DNA from: Fischerella sp. JS2
GTDB lineage: Bacteria > Cyanobacteriota > Cyanobacteriia > Cyanobacteriales > Nostocaceae
Assembly (NCBI RefSeq): GCF_032393985.1
Contig: NZ_CP135918.1
Location: 4,837,724-4,901,723 of the forward strand
DNA length: 64,000 nucleotides
Direction of reading: 5' to 3'
In this document: positions 19,818-29,510 of the stretch, piece by piece
How positions within the stretch are numbered: position 1 is the first letter of the stretch
Layout of the letters: every line of letters starts with the position of its first letter
The notes under the pieces: model-generated
Told to the model about the DNA's origin: nothing
What the model saw: only the letters and a program-made list of their open reading frames with translations
Database searches by the model: none
Position numbers and translations under genes: made by a program

Positions 19818-20786
19818 TTACCTCCAAAATAGGTTAATTCCGTACAGATATAGCGGAATTCCTACAATAATGTTGAACGGAAATGTAACTGCCAGAGCAG
19901 TAGAAACGTACAAGCTGGGATTTGCTTCTGGAACGGTTAATCGCATCGCTGCTGGCACAGCTATGTAAGAGGCACTCGCACACAACACAGCAAATAAAAG
20001 TGCATCTCCTTGAGGCATACCAATTGCTTTGGCGATCGCTAACCCAATGACTGCATTGACTATTGGGATCAGGATGGCAAATGAGATCAGAAAAACCCCA
20101 GTTTTTTGTAAGTCTTTAATTCTTCTAGCTGCGACTAACCCCATATCTAGTAAAAAGAAGGTGAGAACGCCATAAAACATTCCCTGAGTAAAGGGTTCTA
20201 AAACCTGCCAACCGTGTTCCCCTGTTAAGAATCCAATCAGCAGACTACCAACTAAAAGAAAGACTGAACTGTTGAGAAATGCGTCTCTTAAAACTTCCGG
20301 CCAAGAAAAGTCCCGCTTGCCATCACTAGTGAATAGATTCACCAGGATCAAACCAACAATGATGGCTGGGGATTCCATCAGAGCTAAGGCTGCTACCATG
20401 TAACCATCAAAAGTAATGCCCAGTTCATTTAAAAAGGCACTCGCCGTAATGAAAGTAACAGCACTGATAGAACCATAAGTCGCAGCGATCGCAGCAGCAT
20501 CGTAAGTATCTAGCTTCAGCCTTAAAATAAAAAAAGTGTAAATCGGCACAACACAAGCCATCAGTACTGCTGCTACAAGTGTCAGTATTACTTCTTGAGT
20601 AACGCTACTTTTCATCAGTTCTACCCCTCCCTTAAACCCAATTGCAAACAGCAAATAAAGCGAAAAAAGTTTGGGTACAGGTGCGGGAATTTCTAAGTCA
20701 GACTTGACAAAAACAGCAGTCATTCCCAAGAAAAAAAACAAGATTGGGGGATTGAGGATGTTGGATACGATCAAATTGGCATCCAT
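19818..20786 (-). CDS. sbtA: sodium-dependent bicarbonate transporter
   Basis: A 322-residue membrane protein with about ten hydrophobic segments in two related halves, matching SbtA of the carbon-concentrating mechanism, which imports bicarbonate with sodium across the cytoplasmic membrane. The soluble loop in the middle (TSDGKRDFSWPEV) is the usual divider between halves. Three in-frame ATGs sit at the start; I prefer 20786 because GGAGG is then eight bases upstream, while it would touch the earlier ATG at 20792. It heads an operon with sbtB and probably the carbonic anhydrase. Confidence 0.88.
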   Translation of the reverse strand: MDANLIVSNILNPPILFFFLGMTAVFVKSDLEIPAPVPKLFSLYLLFAIGFKGGVELMKSSVTQEVILTLVAAVLMACVVPIYTFFILRLKLDTYDAAAIAATYGSISAVTFITASAFLNELGITFDGYMVAALALMESPAIIVGLILVNLFTSDGKRDFSWPEVLRDAFLNSSVFLLVGSLLIGFLTGEHGWQVLEPFTQGMFYGVLTFFLLDMGLVAARRIKDLQKTGVFLISFAILIPIVNAVIGLAIAKAIGMPQGDALLFAVLCASASYIAVPAAMRLTVPEANPSLYVSTALAVTFPFNIIVGIPLYLYGINLFWR

Positions 20787-21245
20787 GTCCATCCCTCCTT
20801 ATGCTGATTAAACTGAAAGTTTAAAAAACTTTGCATTGAAAAAATTTACACAACCATAAGCTTTGGTGTATCGTGTATCGTTACCTAATGTCAATTGAAT
20901 GTGAAGTATCTCAAAACTCAGTGGACAGAGGGAATAGGGAGTAGGGAGCTTTAAACAAACAAGGCAGAAGGCAGAAGGCGAAGGGAAGAGGATTCGTTGT
21001 TTATTTCTTCATTCGTAGCTGATGGTGTGCCGCTAGTGGGGTGCTCTTAACAGACAAACAGTGTGTAATTGACTCTGTTTAGATACTTAAAATATTAGAT
21101 ATTAGTAAAGTAGGGATAGGAGATTAAGAACTGGAAGGTAAGGACGACAAAGGAGACAAGGAGGTATTTTTCTCTTTTATTCCCTGATCCCCGATTCCCG
21201 ATCCCCGATTCCCGATTCCTGATCCCCAATCTCCAATTCGTAAAA
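20787..21245. other. divergent intergenic region upstream of sbtA
   Basis: Holds the sbtA promoter on one strand and that of the PAP2-type gene on the other. The end next to the PAP2 gene (about 21180-21235) is a tandem run of CCCGATT / CCCGATC units. I could not identify a binding site for a specific carbon regulator. Confidence 0.5.
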
Positions 21246-22223
21246 ATGGGCAATTCTCTCAATCATTTCCCCAACGGAAATCCTTTGATACAGGCGCTAC
21301 ATACTGCTGTCAAAGGCAGGGCTAGATATAAGGTCAATGGACTGTATTATTCAGAAAATCTAAAAACATACCTGGAATCTAGATTGTCAGAAGAGAAAAT
21401 AATTACACAAGTTCGTGCTAATCCTGTGACAGGAAATGTCCTGGTTCTTTTCCATCCAGAGATTAACCCAAATGCGATCGCTTGGCTTTTGCAAGAAATC
21501 GTTGTAGATTACACAAAAATCATTAGGAAATTACCTGTAAAAACAGCTATCACCAACCCAGCACAAAAAAAAGTTAGGAATTCACCTATCTTGACCCTGC
21601 CTGTGCAGAAACAACTAAACAAAGCAAATAGTAAACTGATTCTGGTATCAGGAGCTGTTTCCACCTTCGTTTTATGTGCCACATGGTTGCGTAGGTCTGG
21701 ATTAGACGAAGTAATTTTACTAACAATTCAAAAGTTGCACACGCCACTTTTAGACCGCATCATGCTTAGTATCACTTTTTTGGGTGAGCCGCTAGTTTTG
21801 TTGTTGGTTTGTCTGGGATTGGCAACTAGATCAGCATACAATCAGCGTTCTTGGGAAGCAAATAACTTAACTCTAGCCGCAGTTGGTGCGATCGGCTTGA
21901 ATATTTTTCTCAAAGAACTATTTCGTCGGGCGCGTCCAGTGCTGTGGGATCATCTTGTCAATGTACGTCACTATAGCTTTCCTAGCGGTCACGCTATGGC
22001 ATCAATGGTGATTTATGGTTTGATTGGTTACACCTTAGCAAAGCAATATCCTCAATATCGGCGACTGATTTTTATCGGAACTGCCGCTTTAATTTTGGCG
22101 ATCGGTTTAACTCGGCTGTATATAGGTGTACATTGGCCTACTGATGTAGTCGCTGGCTATGCTGTAGGTTTAGTCTGGTTGGCTGCGTGTATTCAAAGAA
22201 TGGAATTGACACTCCCCAGCTAA
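21246..22223 (+). CDS. PAP2-family membrane phosphatase with N-terminal HMA-like domain
   Basis: A 325-residue protein with two parts. Residues about 15-95 look like a ferredoxin-fold HMA_2-type domain (GRARYKVNGLYYS...VRANPVTGNVLVLFHP), as found before P-type ATPases, but without metal cysteines. Residues about 130-320 form a PAP2 phosphatase with several membrane helices and the three signature motifs: KELFRRARP, PSGH, and TRLYIGVHWPTD. PAP2 enzymes in this position usually act on lipid phosphates or undecaprenyl pyrophosphate. The start follows a repeat and has no good ribosome site, so a later start is possible, though it would remove part of the N-terminal domain. Confidence 0.75.
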   Translation: MGNSLNHFPNGNPLIQALHTAVKGRARYKVNGLYYSENLKTYLESRLSEEKIITQVRANPVTGNVLVLFHPEINPNAIAWLLQEIVVDYTKIIRKLPVKTAITNPAQKKVRNSPILTLPVQKQLNKANSKLILVSGAVSTFVLCATWLRRSGLDEVILLTIQKLHTPLLDRIMLSITFLGEPLVLLLVCLGLATRSAYNQRSWEANNLTLAAVGAIGLNIFLKELFRRARPVLWDHLVNVRHYSFPSGHAMASMVIYGLIGYTLAKQYPQYRRLIFIGTAALILAIGLTRLYIGVHWPTDVVAGYAVGLVWLAACIQRMELTLPS

Positions 22224-22253
22224 CCGCAAAGTGATCAACGCAGAAATACTAAA

Positions 22254-22289
22254 CATCTCCCGTTACATTCGACGACTTAACGGGAGATG
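22254..22289 (+). terminator. 12-bp perfect hairpin after the PAP2-type gene
   Basis: Stem CATCTCCCGTTA / TAACGGGAGATG with a 12-base loop, 30 bases after the stop codon. The run following it is not strongly T-rich, so it may be an mRNA-end stabiliser rather than a classical terminator. Confidence 0.5.
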
Positions 22290-22380
22290 AATTGTTCCAT
22301 TTAGATAGCGGAAAAGTTTTTGCTTGTTGACTATGGCGATCTGCCAACAGAAACGCTTGTAACTGCAACTGTCTTAGTAT

Positions 22381-22438
22381 CTTTGTGCCTTGGTGGTTCA
22401 AAAATCATTTTTAAAACATAAGACACTAAGACACAAAG
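22381..22438. repeat. dispersed CTTTGTGCCTTGG / CACAAAG hairpin
   Basis: Imperfect long hairpin with arms CTTTGTGCCTTGGTG and CACTAAGACACAAAG, directly after the stop codon of the minus-strand GHL10-type gene. Related copies lie at about 6325-6372, 33969-34020 and 43849-43905, all between genes. It may end transcription from both sides. Confidence 0.5.
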
Positions 22439-22441
22439 AAA

Positions 22442-23701
22442 TTACTCAACTCTGGCACGGAGTGCAGGATTTGCAAACAGAGTTTTAAATGCAGCCTGGC
22501 GCTTATCAGGTGTTTCTGGGGCATATTCCCACAAGCTTTCGTAATAGAAGAAAGCCACGCCTAAACCACGTTCTTGGGCAGCCCGCACCTGTGATTTAAT
22601 TTGTTGGATCGGCACAGGATTATTTCGTAACCCTGTCATAATACCAATGCCTGTTGGTATTTTTTGTTGTGATATCTGAATTTCAGGACGAGAAAGCTTA
22701 GCAACGAAACTTTCCAAATTGGAACGATATACTTGCATGATTAGCTCATCTACAATATTTTGATCGAGCCAAGCTAGCCAATCTTGCAACTGGAATTTAT
22801 AAGCAAAGTCGTAGTAATTAGGGGAAACGGAGAAAATGGCATTGGGTTTTCTGGCTTTTACAGCTTGATTGAGTTGTACCATAAACGCTGTAATCTTATC
22901 TGCCCGCCAGCGCATCCATGCTGGATCTTCGGGATTGCTAGGTGGATTGTTTTGAGTTTCCTGAGTATACAAGGCAGTTGTGTATTTGTCGTAGCCAAAT
23001 TCGCGGGGTAAACTCATGTGGTCATCAAACTGAATACCATCGACATCATATTGGGTAACGATTTCGACGATGAGATTAGTGATGAACTCTTGTACTTTTG
23101 GATGAAAGGGATTGAGCCACATCACCTCACCCGCAGCACTGATGGAAGTTTGGCTACCATCCCGTTTCTGAGTAAACCAATCTGGATGGTTCAATACCAG
23201 TTCCGACATCTGGGGAGCCATAAAACCGAACTCAAACCAGGGAATCACAAGTAGGCCCTGACGATGGGCTTGGTTAATCAAGTCTGCTAAGATATCATGT
23301 CCATCTGAACCTCGCAATACAAAGGGTTGGATACCTTCGCGTTTGGCTACGGCACTAGGATACATGACATAACCAGAGTTCCACACCACGGGATAGATTG
23401 TGTTGAAGTTCAATTCCCGTAATTGTCTAACGGCATTTTGGACTTTGGTACGATCCCTGAGGGTGTTAAAGTCATTGTTGGTCATCCACACACCACGAAT
23501 TTCTTGACGAGAAACCTCTGCGGTTGCAGAGTTAAGGTTATTAACCAAAGATGTTGTCAAGAATGACATTAAAAAAAGTAGTGGGAGAAGATACTTAAGC
23601 CATCGCCTGCTAGGAGGCCAGCAATCTTGAAGTTTGTATGATTTTTTATCTACCCACATGTGCGATCGTCTGCTTTGTTTATGAAATTTACTAGCCATCA
23701 T
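22442..23701 (-). CDS. GHL10 (DUF187)-type glycosidase-like lipoprotein/exported protein
   Basis: A 419-residue protein with an N-terminal membrane segment (about 36-55) and then a TIM-barrel glycosyl-hydrolase-like domain of the GHL10/YngK type, starting EIRGVWMTNND and running through YPVVWNSGY, DGIQFDDHMSLP and FSVSPNYYDF. These proteins are thought to act on cell-surface polysaccharide or peptidoglycan but the reaction is generally not established. The likely catalytic acidic residues are in DGIQFDDH. Two further ATGs at the N-terminus are possible starts; all keep the membrane segment. It probably faces the periplasm. Confidence 0.8.
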   Translation of the reverse strand: MMASKFHKQSRRSHMWVDKKSYKLQDCWPPSRRWLKYLLPLLFLMSFLTTSLVNNLNSATAEVSRQEIRGVWMTNNDFNTLRDRTKVQNAVRQLRELNFNTIYPVVWNSGYVMYPSAVAKREGIQPFVLRGSDGHDILADLINQAHRQGLLVIPWFEFGFMAPQMSELVLNHPDWFTQKRDGSQTSISAAGEVMWLNPFHPKVQEFITNLIVEIVTQYDVDGIQFDDHMSLPREFGYDKYTTALYTQETQNNPPSNPEDPAWMRWRADKITAFMVQLNQAVKARKPNAIFSVSPNYYDFAYKFQLQDWLAWLDQNIVDELIMQVYRSNLESFVAKLSRPEIQISQQKIPTGIGIMTGLRNNPVPIQQIKSQVRAAQERGLGVAFFYYESLWEYAPETPDKRQAAFKTLFANPALRARVE

Positions 23702-23995
23702 GTCTACGAACTGGTTAATCAGTAGTTGTTCATTCCGTGCGCGTTGAGTTACTGCCTGCCCAAAAACTGAAGCAGACTTAGCACAGTGAAATAATTGACG
23801 TAGATACTAGCTCATTAGTGCCTAGTATTACTTTTGCACAAAGGGTAAATACTTAATCAAAGAATAAGTTTATTGAATGTATTGAATTGTTTGATAATGA
23901 ATTTTGGGAAAGCTTTTTATTTAATCACAAAAAACCAATCAGTGATTCAGTAAACAAGCCTAAAACCCTTACCAATGATTCATGAAAAATGACAA

Positions 23996-24976
23996 ATGAC
24001 AAATGACAAAAAACTTTTTCTGCCAACAATAGGTTGTGGAACTTGGGCATGGGGCAATCGGCTGCTGTGGGGATACGATGAAAGTATGGATAGCCAGTTG
24101 CAAGCTGTCTTTGACCTTTGCGTAAGTCATGGTGTAACTTTATTTGATACGGGCGACTCTTACGGAACGGGAAAATTGAATGGTCGTAGTGAGTTACTTT
24201 TAGGAAGATTTACTAGAGAATATCAAGGTGTAGGTAAAGAAAATATTTGCATTGCCACTAAACTTGCTGCTTATCCTTGGAGATTGACGCGCCAGTCTAT
24301 GGTGCGGGCTTGTCAAGCCTCTGCTAAGCGTTTGGGAAAAAATGTAGATTTGGTACAAATGCACTGGTCTACAGCTAACTATGCTCCTTGGCAAGAAGGG
24401 GCGCTGTTGGATGGTTTAGGAGATCTCTACGAACAAGGTTTGGTGAAAGGAGTAGGTTTATCTAATTACGGATCGAAACGGCTTAAACAGGTGCATAAAA
24501 AGTTTGCAGAACGAGGAATATCAATTGCGACTCTGCAAATACAATACTCATTACTGTCTACTTATCCTGTCACTCAACTGGGGATTAAAAAGGTTTGTGA
24601 CGAACTAGGAATTAAACTAATTGCCTACAGTCCTTTGGCATTGGGAATATTAACAGGAAAATATTCTGAGCAAGGCCCGTTTCCCAAAGGAATTCGGGGA
24701 CTATTGTTTAGACAGTTATTACCAGGGGTGCGATCGCTTTTAACCTGTTTACAACAGATTGCTCAGTCTAGAAATAAAACCATGTCCCAAGTAGCTCTCA
24801 ACTGGTGTATCTGCAAGGGAACTATTCCTATCCCTGGAGCCAAAAGTGTAGAACAGGCACAAGATAATATTGGCACTTTAGGTTGGCAACTCAACTGTGG
24901 CGAAATTGCAGAACTGGACAAAGCAGCAGCAAGTACAGATAAAAAAATGGTACAAAATATTTTTCAGACAAAATAG
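23996..24976 (+). CDS. aldo/keto reductase
   Basis: A 326-residue (alpha/beta)8 oxidoreductase. The catalytic tetrad is visible as the aspartate and tyrosine in FDTGDSYGTG, the lysine in CIATKLA, and the histidine in VQMHWS; the C-terminal GAKSVEQAQDN binds the NADPH 2'-phosphate region. The substrate is unknown. Cyanobacterial and plastid homologues are common, some annotated as pyridoxal or general aldehyde reductases. The start is the last of three tandem AAATGAC copies, so the N-terminus is a little uncertain. Confidence 0.88.
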   Translation: MTNDKKLFLPTIGCGTWAWGNRLLWGYDESMDSQLQAVFDLCVSHGVTLFDTGDSYGTGKLNGRSELLLGRFTREYQGVGKENICIATKLAAYPWRLTRQSMVRACQASAKRLGKNVDLVQMHWSTANYAPWQEGALLDGLGDLYEQGLVKGVGLSNYGSKRLKQVHKKFAERGISIATLQIQYSLLSTYPVTQLGIKKVCDELGIKLIAYSPLALGILTGKYSEQGPFPKGIRGLLFRQLLPGVRSLLTCLQQIAQSRNKTMSQVALNWCICKGTIPIPGAKSVEQAQDNIGTLGWQLNCGEIAELDKAAASTDKKMVQNIFQTK

Positions 24977-25062
24977 GGATGGGGGATCGGGGACAAGGGA
25001 GATGGGGAGTGTGGGGAGTGTGGGGAGTAAGTATTAAACAACCATTAACCACTAACCACTAA

Positions 25063-25728
25063 CTACATATAGCCAGTATTCGAAACTTTTTGAATTTCTT
25101 CTTTAATGCTATCGAGATCAATAAAACAGTCAGCATAATTAATTAGACTCTCACTAGCCATAGAGTGCAGACTGACAATTTCTACTCTCACTCCTTTATA
25201 GGAAACTGCATTTACAGCGTAAGCTAAGTCTCCATCCCCACTGACTAAAACCACTGTGTCGCAGTGGGAAGCTAAAGTCATCATATCTACAGCAATTTCT
25301 ACTTCTAAATTGGCTTTTTTAGAGCCATCAGGAAATTGAACTACATCTTTGGTGACTACGCGATAGCCATTACGACGCATCCATAACAAAAAACCCTGTT
25401 GTTTATCGTTGGTACGGTCAACTCCACTATAAAAGAAAGCACGCAGTAGTCTACCGTCTTTTACTAAATAAGACAGTAGCTTGGAGTAATCAATTTCAAT
25501 CCCTAATTGCAAAGCAGCATAAAAGAGGTTAGAACCATCAATCAAAATCACTACACGCCCGCGATTGGAAATGTTATAAATCGTACTTTCTTCCGAAAAT
25601 TCCGGTATTTCATCAATTTTTGTGTCTTGAGTTTCTCCTTCAATTAGATTTTGTTCTTGATATAGGGATTGGTGTCGCCATGCTTGATTTTGAGTGTTTT
25701 TTTTATTAAAATTGGTAGTGTTAGACAT
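25063..25728 (-). CDS. NYN-domain protein, LabA/DUF88 family
   Basis: A 221-residue protein. After a polar, low-complexity N-terminus of about 60 residues comes a PIN-like NYN nuclease fold: VVILIDGSNLFYAA (first acidic), DVMTLAS-type aspartate in EVEIAVDMMTLAS, and VLVSGDGDLAYAVNAV. The acidic pocket is complete, so RNase activity is possible. In Synechococcus, LabA influences clock-controlled gene expression; LabA-like paralogues are widespread in cyanobacteria, so a clock role here is only a possibility. I chose ATG 25728 (GAGG upstream) over an earlier in-frame start. Confidence 0.8.
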   Translation of the reverse strand: MSNTTNFNKKNTQNQAWRHQSLYQEQNLIEGETQDTKIDEIPEFSEESTIYNISNRGRVVILIDGSNLFYAALQLGIEIDYSKLLSYLVKDGRLLRAFFYSGVDRTNDKQQGFLLWMRRNGYRVVTKDVVQFPDGSKKANLEVEIAVDMMTLASHCDTVVLVSGDGDLAYAVNAVSYKGVRVEIVSLHSMASESLINYADCFIDLDSIKEEIQKVSNTGYM

Positions 25729-26128
25729 TATTGCCTCTATATAAAAATTAAAAAATTTTATTGAAATTACAGTTAGCAATCAGCTAAATTAATCACTATT
25801 AAAGTAAAATTAAGCATTTTGCAAACAGTTTAATTTTTCGCTGCATAGTTTTTACGACCAGTTAAGCTATCACTAGATATTTGGTCATATCATTACTTCC
25901 TAGTGAGAAATCATAGCTCATCATTAAATAAATGATCAGTGCCGCATTAAAGTTGACAGGAAAGTTTTCAAATTGTCTAACTAGTTATTAAATCATCTTT
26001 CTCACATATATGTATAAATTCAACAGAATTATGTTATTTTTCTATTCGCACTAAAAAGGGTGTGGGAGTGTAAGGGAAATAATTTTTTTAATCCCATTCC
26101 TCTGCCCATCCACCCTAACAAATTTAGA
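25729..26128. other. AT-rich intergenic region
   Basis: About 400 bases, upstream of the NYN gene and downstream of the repeat-protein gene. Very AT-rich with no clear repeat, hairpin or gene seen. Confidence 0.5.
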
Positions 26129-28156
26129 TTACTGCTGTTGTTGAATCCCTCCTGGCAATAATGGGTCAAATTGTTGCTCTGGTGCAGGATTAAGGAAATT
26201 GCGCCAAATACGAATTTGTTCTTGAGCAGCGTTGTAAGCAGAGGCATAGCGTGGTATTAGCTTAGCTGTTTCGAGCGCTCTGGGAATATCAGACTCGCCT
26301 TGGGAGCGTGCTATATCCAATAATTGCTGGCTCCATTGGTCAATGGCAATGCTCGCATCACTGCTGAGAATACTACTGCGAGGCACTCGATTGGCAAGTC
26401 TAATTGCTTCTATCAGAGCTTGGGGAGTACCAGCTAATGCCACTTCTTTTGCTTTGTTCCAGTTTTCTCGAGCGCGAATTTGGGCGCGCCAGTCATCTAT
26501 AGCGGCTTGGGCTTCACCAGATAATGCCCTGCCTGAGGGTATTTGTTGAGCAACGTTAATAGCGGCGGGAAGGTTGCCACTACTAGCTAGGTCTCGTGCT
26601 TGATCCAAGTAAGGTTGGTCTTCTATGCGTTCTATCTTTGCTGTCCAAATGGCAATTTTTCTCTGTGCTTCTCTATATAATGCTCGTCCTCGGCGAATCT
26701 GCCTTGCTTCAGTAATTGCCGCCTGCAAAGAGTTGATATCTTCTAACAAGGCTATTTCTTCAGCACGTTCTAAATAAGGTTTATCTTCGATTGTCTGGAC
26801 TTGAGCAACCCAACCATTTATTTCTTCTCTAGCTTCTTGTGCACGCGGGTTGCTATCGGGAATTTGTTGTGCTTCGGCGATCGCTGCTGTTAAATCGTTG
26901 ATTGTGCCTTGACTCGCCAGTGTTCGTGCTTTTTCGAGCTTCGAGACATCTTCAATTTCTAGTTGCCAACGAGCGATTAACTGTTGGGCTTTGTCGTAGA
27001 CTGTTCTCGATGGATCAATTTGTTGAGCTTGGGCAATTGCTGTCTCTAAACCTGCTACAGTGCCAATCCAAGCATTTCTTTGGGCTTGTGCGATCGCAAT
27101 AAAGTCCTCTGTTTCTGACTGTAGTCCTGTACTGATAGGAATTTGTTGGGCAATAGATATTGCTTGGTCGGCATCACGACGGTCTAGATTTTTTTGTGCT
27201 AAATCTAGCATTGCACGTCCAAATTTAGGAATAGCTTCTTGAGCTTTCGGATAAACGTAACTGTCCTTTTGGATCGACTCTGCAATTTTAATCGCTTTGA
27301 GTAAGTTATCTACATTCTCGCTTTGGGCTAGATTTTCAGCTTTTGCCAGTTTATCGCCATCTTCCCTGGCACTAGTAATTAATCGATTTAATTGGTCGTA
27401 TTTGATACTCGCCCAATACTTGTTATCGACTCGTAATAATTTAGCAGCAGCCATAAATGCGTCGTGCCAGTGTTGTTCACGCATTTCGTTTTCTACTTCT
27501 TGGTAAATACCTTCTGCTTCTGACCAAATTTTTTCCCATTCGGTAATTTGCTCTTTTACCAGTTGATGAGCAGGAAGGTCTTCCGGAATTTGCTTAGCAG
27601 TGGCGATCGCTTCCTCTAATTTGCCTTGTTGAAAACTTTCATCTGCTAACTTTAAAATATCTCGTGACCATTGTTCCAGGTAACGGTCTATTTCTTCTCG
27701 TAAGGGATGGCTTTCCGGTAATTGCTTAACTAGATCAATTGCTTGGAGAAGGTCTTTGACTGTTTGCTTAGAAGCGGCGAGTTGGGCACAGTGTAAGCGT
27801 ACCGATGCACTAGCCAGAGGCCAGAAAATAGATGGACAGTTGGGGGCAGATGGCAACTTGAGCAGCATTCCCATTGCCATAAAGGCGATGCCGCCGGGGA
27901 CTAGTGTTAATAAAAGCGCCCACAAAATCCAGCTTTTTAACCAGCGTGGCATTTTCCCAGAACCATGACCACTGGGTGGTAGTTGTTCAGAAGTGTTTGG
28001 TTTTGACTGCATCACAGACTTGGAGTTAGAGCCGGCAGGTGGTACACCAGACATTTTAGTCTCATTAACGTGCCCGGCTCGGGATAATCTTGTCATCATA
28101 TCTGGCTCTCTAGCTCTGCCTAGTGACCAACTTTCTGAAGTATCCCGCTCTGTCAT
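26129..28156 (-). CDS. membrane-anchored protein with TPR-like helical repeats
   Basis: A 675-residue protein of unknown function. Residues 1-70 are polar and disordered, about 72-100 is one membrane helix (KSWILWALLLTLVPGG), and the rest is a long chain of roughly 45-60-residue helical repeats, each with a phrase like AI..AQQIP followed by A...I..W. At least eight units can be seen, for example DLLQAIDLVKQLPESHPL, EAIATAKQIPEDLPAH, AAIAEAQQIPDSNPR and PAAINVAQQIPSGRA. The form suggests a TPR-like scaffold facing one side of the membrane. Such cyanobacterial proteins are often labelled chromosome segregation ATPase, but I see no ATPase motif. Confidence 0.75.
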   Translation of the reverse strand: MTERDTSESWSLGRAREPDMMTRLSRAGHVNETKMSGVPPAGSNSKSVMQSKPNTSEQLPPSGHGSGKMPRWLKSWILWALLLTLVPGGIAFMAMGMLLKLPSAPNCPSIFWPLASASVRLHCAQLAASKQTVKDLLQAIDLVKQLPESHPLREEIDRYLEQWSRDILKLADESFQQGKLEEAIATAKQIPEDLPAHQLVKEQITEWEKIWSEAEGIYQEVENEMREQHWHDAFMAAAKLLRVDNKYWASIKYDQLNRLITSAREDGDKLAKAENLAQSENVDNLLKAIKIAESIQKDSYVYPKAQEAIPKFGRAMLDLAQKNLDRRDADQAISIAQQIPISTGLQSETEDFIAIAQAQRNAWIGTVAGLETAIAQAQQIDPSRTVYDKAQQLIARWQLEIEDVSKLEKARTLASQGTINDLTAAIAEAQQIPDSNPRAQEAREEINGWVAQVQTIEDKPYLERAEEIALLEDINSLQAAITEARQIRRGRALYREAQRKIAIWTAKIERIEDQPYLDQARDLASSGNLPAAINVAQQIPSGRALSGEAQAAIDDWRAQIRARENWNKAKEVALAGTPQALIEAIRLANRVPRSSILSSDASIAIDQWSQQLLDIARSQGESDIPRALETAKLIPRYASAYNAAQEQIRIWRNFLNPAPEQQFDPLLPGGIQQQQ

Positions 28157-28310
28157 CTCTCACACCAAAGTAGTTTAATAGCGATCTGCGCTGAATTGCA
28201 ACTATGTTGTTGTCATGGTAACTTTCTCATTGAGAAAAATCTACCTCTTGCACCATCATAGCTCCATAGATATCATTACCACCCCAAACATAAAGTATCT
28301 TTTTACACTA

Positions 28311-29216
28311 CTATCTCGTAGCGGATGATTCTGCTTGCAGATCAACAATTAGCTGAGCTAAGTGATCGCTACTTGCTTGGTAAACTGTGCCACAAAAGTC
28401 ACAAGTCGCTTCTGCGCCATTGTCTTTGATGATCATGTCTTGCAGTTCTGCTTCTCCCAACATTTTCAGCGCTCCTAAAACCCGGTCAAAAGAGCAACCA
28501 CAGTGGAAGCGTAGCATCTGAGTTTCGGGAAATATATTTACTCCCATATCTCCCAGTAAATCTTGAAAAATTTCTGTTAGAGACTTACCAGCTTGGAGCA
28601 GAGGTGTAAAACCGCTTAAAGCAGCAACTCGTGATTCTAATGTTTCTATTAAAGCTTCATCTCTGGCCGCTTTGGGCAACACTTGCACCAAGAGACCACC
28701 AGCAGCAGTTACCCCCTTTGGTTCTACAAATACACCTAGTACTAATGCTGAAGGAGTTTGTTCAGATGTTACCAGGTAATGAGCCACATCATCTCCTATT
28801 TCGCCAGAAACAATTTCAACTGTACTGGAGTACGGGTAGCCGTAACCAATGTCACGCACTACATAAATAAAGCCATCACCAACTGCACCACCGACATCTA
28901 ATTTACCTTGAGCATTGGGTGGTAGTTCCACCGCCGGATTGCCTACATAGCCACGCACTGTGCCATCTAAACCGGCATCTATCAATATACCACCCAAAGG
29001 TCCATCACCTTTTACCCGGATGTTGACTCTAGAGCCAGTCCGCTTCATATTGGATGCCATCAACAAGCCAGCTGTCATAGTCCGTCCTAAAGCAGCTGTT
29101 GCTACATAAGACATCTGATGGCGCTGCCGTGCTTCTTCTGTGAGACGAGTAGTGATTGCACCCACCGCACGAATTCCACCATCGGCTGCTGTAGCGCGAA
29201 TTAATTGATCCGCCAT
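28311..29216 (-). CDS. hslO: redox-activated chaperonin Hsp33
   Basis: A 301-residue protein starting MADQLIRATAADGGIRA, with the Hsp33 core (about 1-230) and a C-terminal zinc-binding redox switch made by CGC (in FHCGCSFDRV) and CDFC (in ATCDFCGTVY). All four switch cysteines are present. Oxidative unfolding turns such proteins into holdase chaperones. The length matches the family. It is transcribed away from the small plus-strand gene at 29511. Confidence 0.95.
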   Translation of the reverse strand: MADQLIRATAADGGIRAVGAITTRLTEEARQRHQMSYVATAALGRTMTAGLLMASNMKRTGSRVNIRVKGDGPLGGILIDAGLDGTVRGYVGNPAVELPPNAQGKLDVGGAVGDGFIYVVRDIGYGYPYSSTVEIVSGEIGDDVAHYLVTSEQTPSALVLGVFVEPKGVTAAGGLLVQVLPKAARDEALIETLESRVAALSGFTPLLQAGKSLTEIFQDLLGDMGVNIFPETQMLRFHCGCSFDRVLGALKMLGEAELQDMIIKDNGAEATCDFCGTVYQASSDHLAQLIVDLQAESSATR

Positions 29217-29510
29217 GAAAATCCTTACATTTCTTTACAAATTTACTTTCTCTATTTTAAGTTCACAGCTTGATTAAAAGTGACCAAATATATTGCAATT
29301 AGGATGACAATACCGTACCAACCACAAGCGGCTTTCCGTAGAGCAGAAGTATAGCTCATCCTAGTCCATTCGATTTTAGATATTGGATTTTGGATTTTAG
29401 ATTTTGGATTGACTCTACAGATTTTTCTAGGGGCTTGTATGATCAAAGAAGTATCGATCATACATCGGTCATACTATAAAGAAAAAGCGATAAGAGCGAT
29501 CGCCTCAACA

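Noticed and set aside
29252-29461. 69-residue minus-strand open frame
   Set aside because: Its first half is made of the repeat TTTTGGATTTTAGATTTTGG read as protein, and it overlaps the upstream part of the plus-strand gene at 29511.
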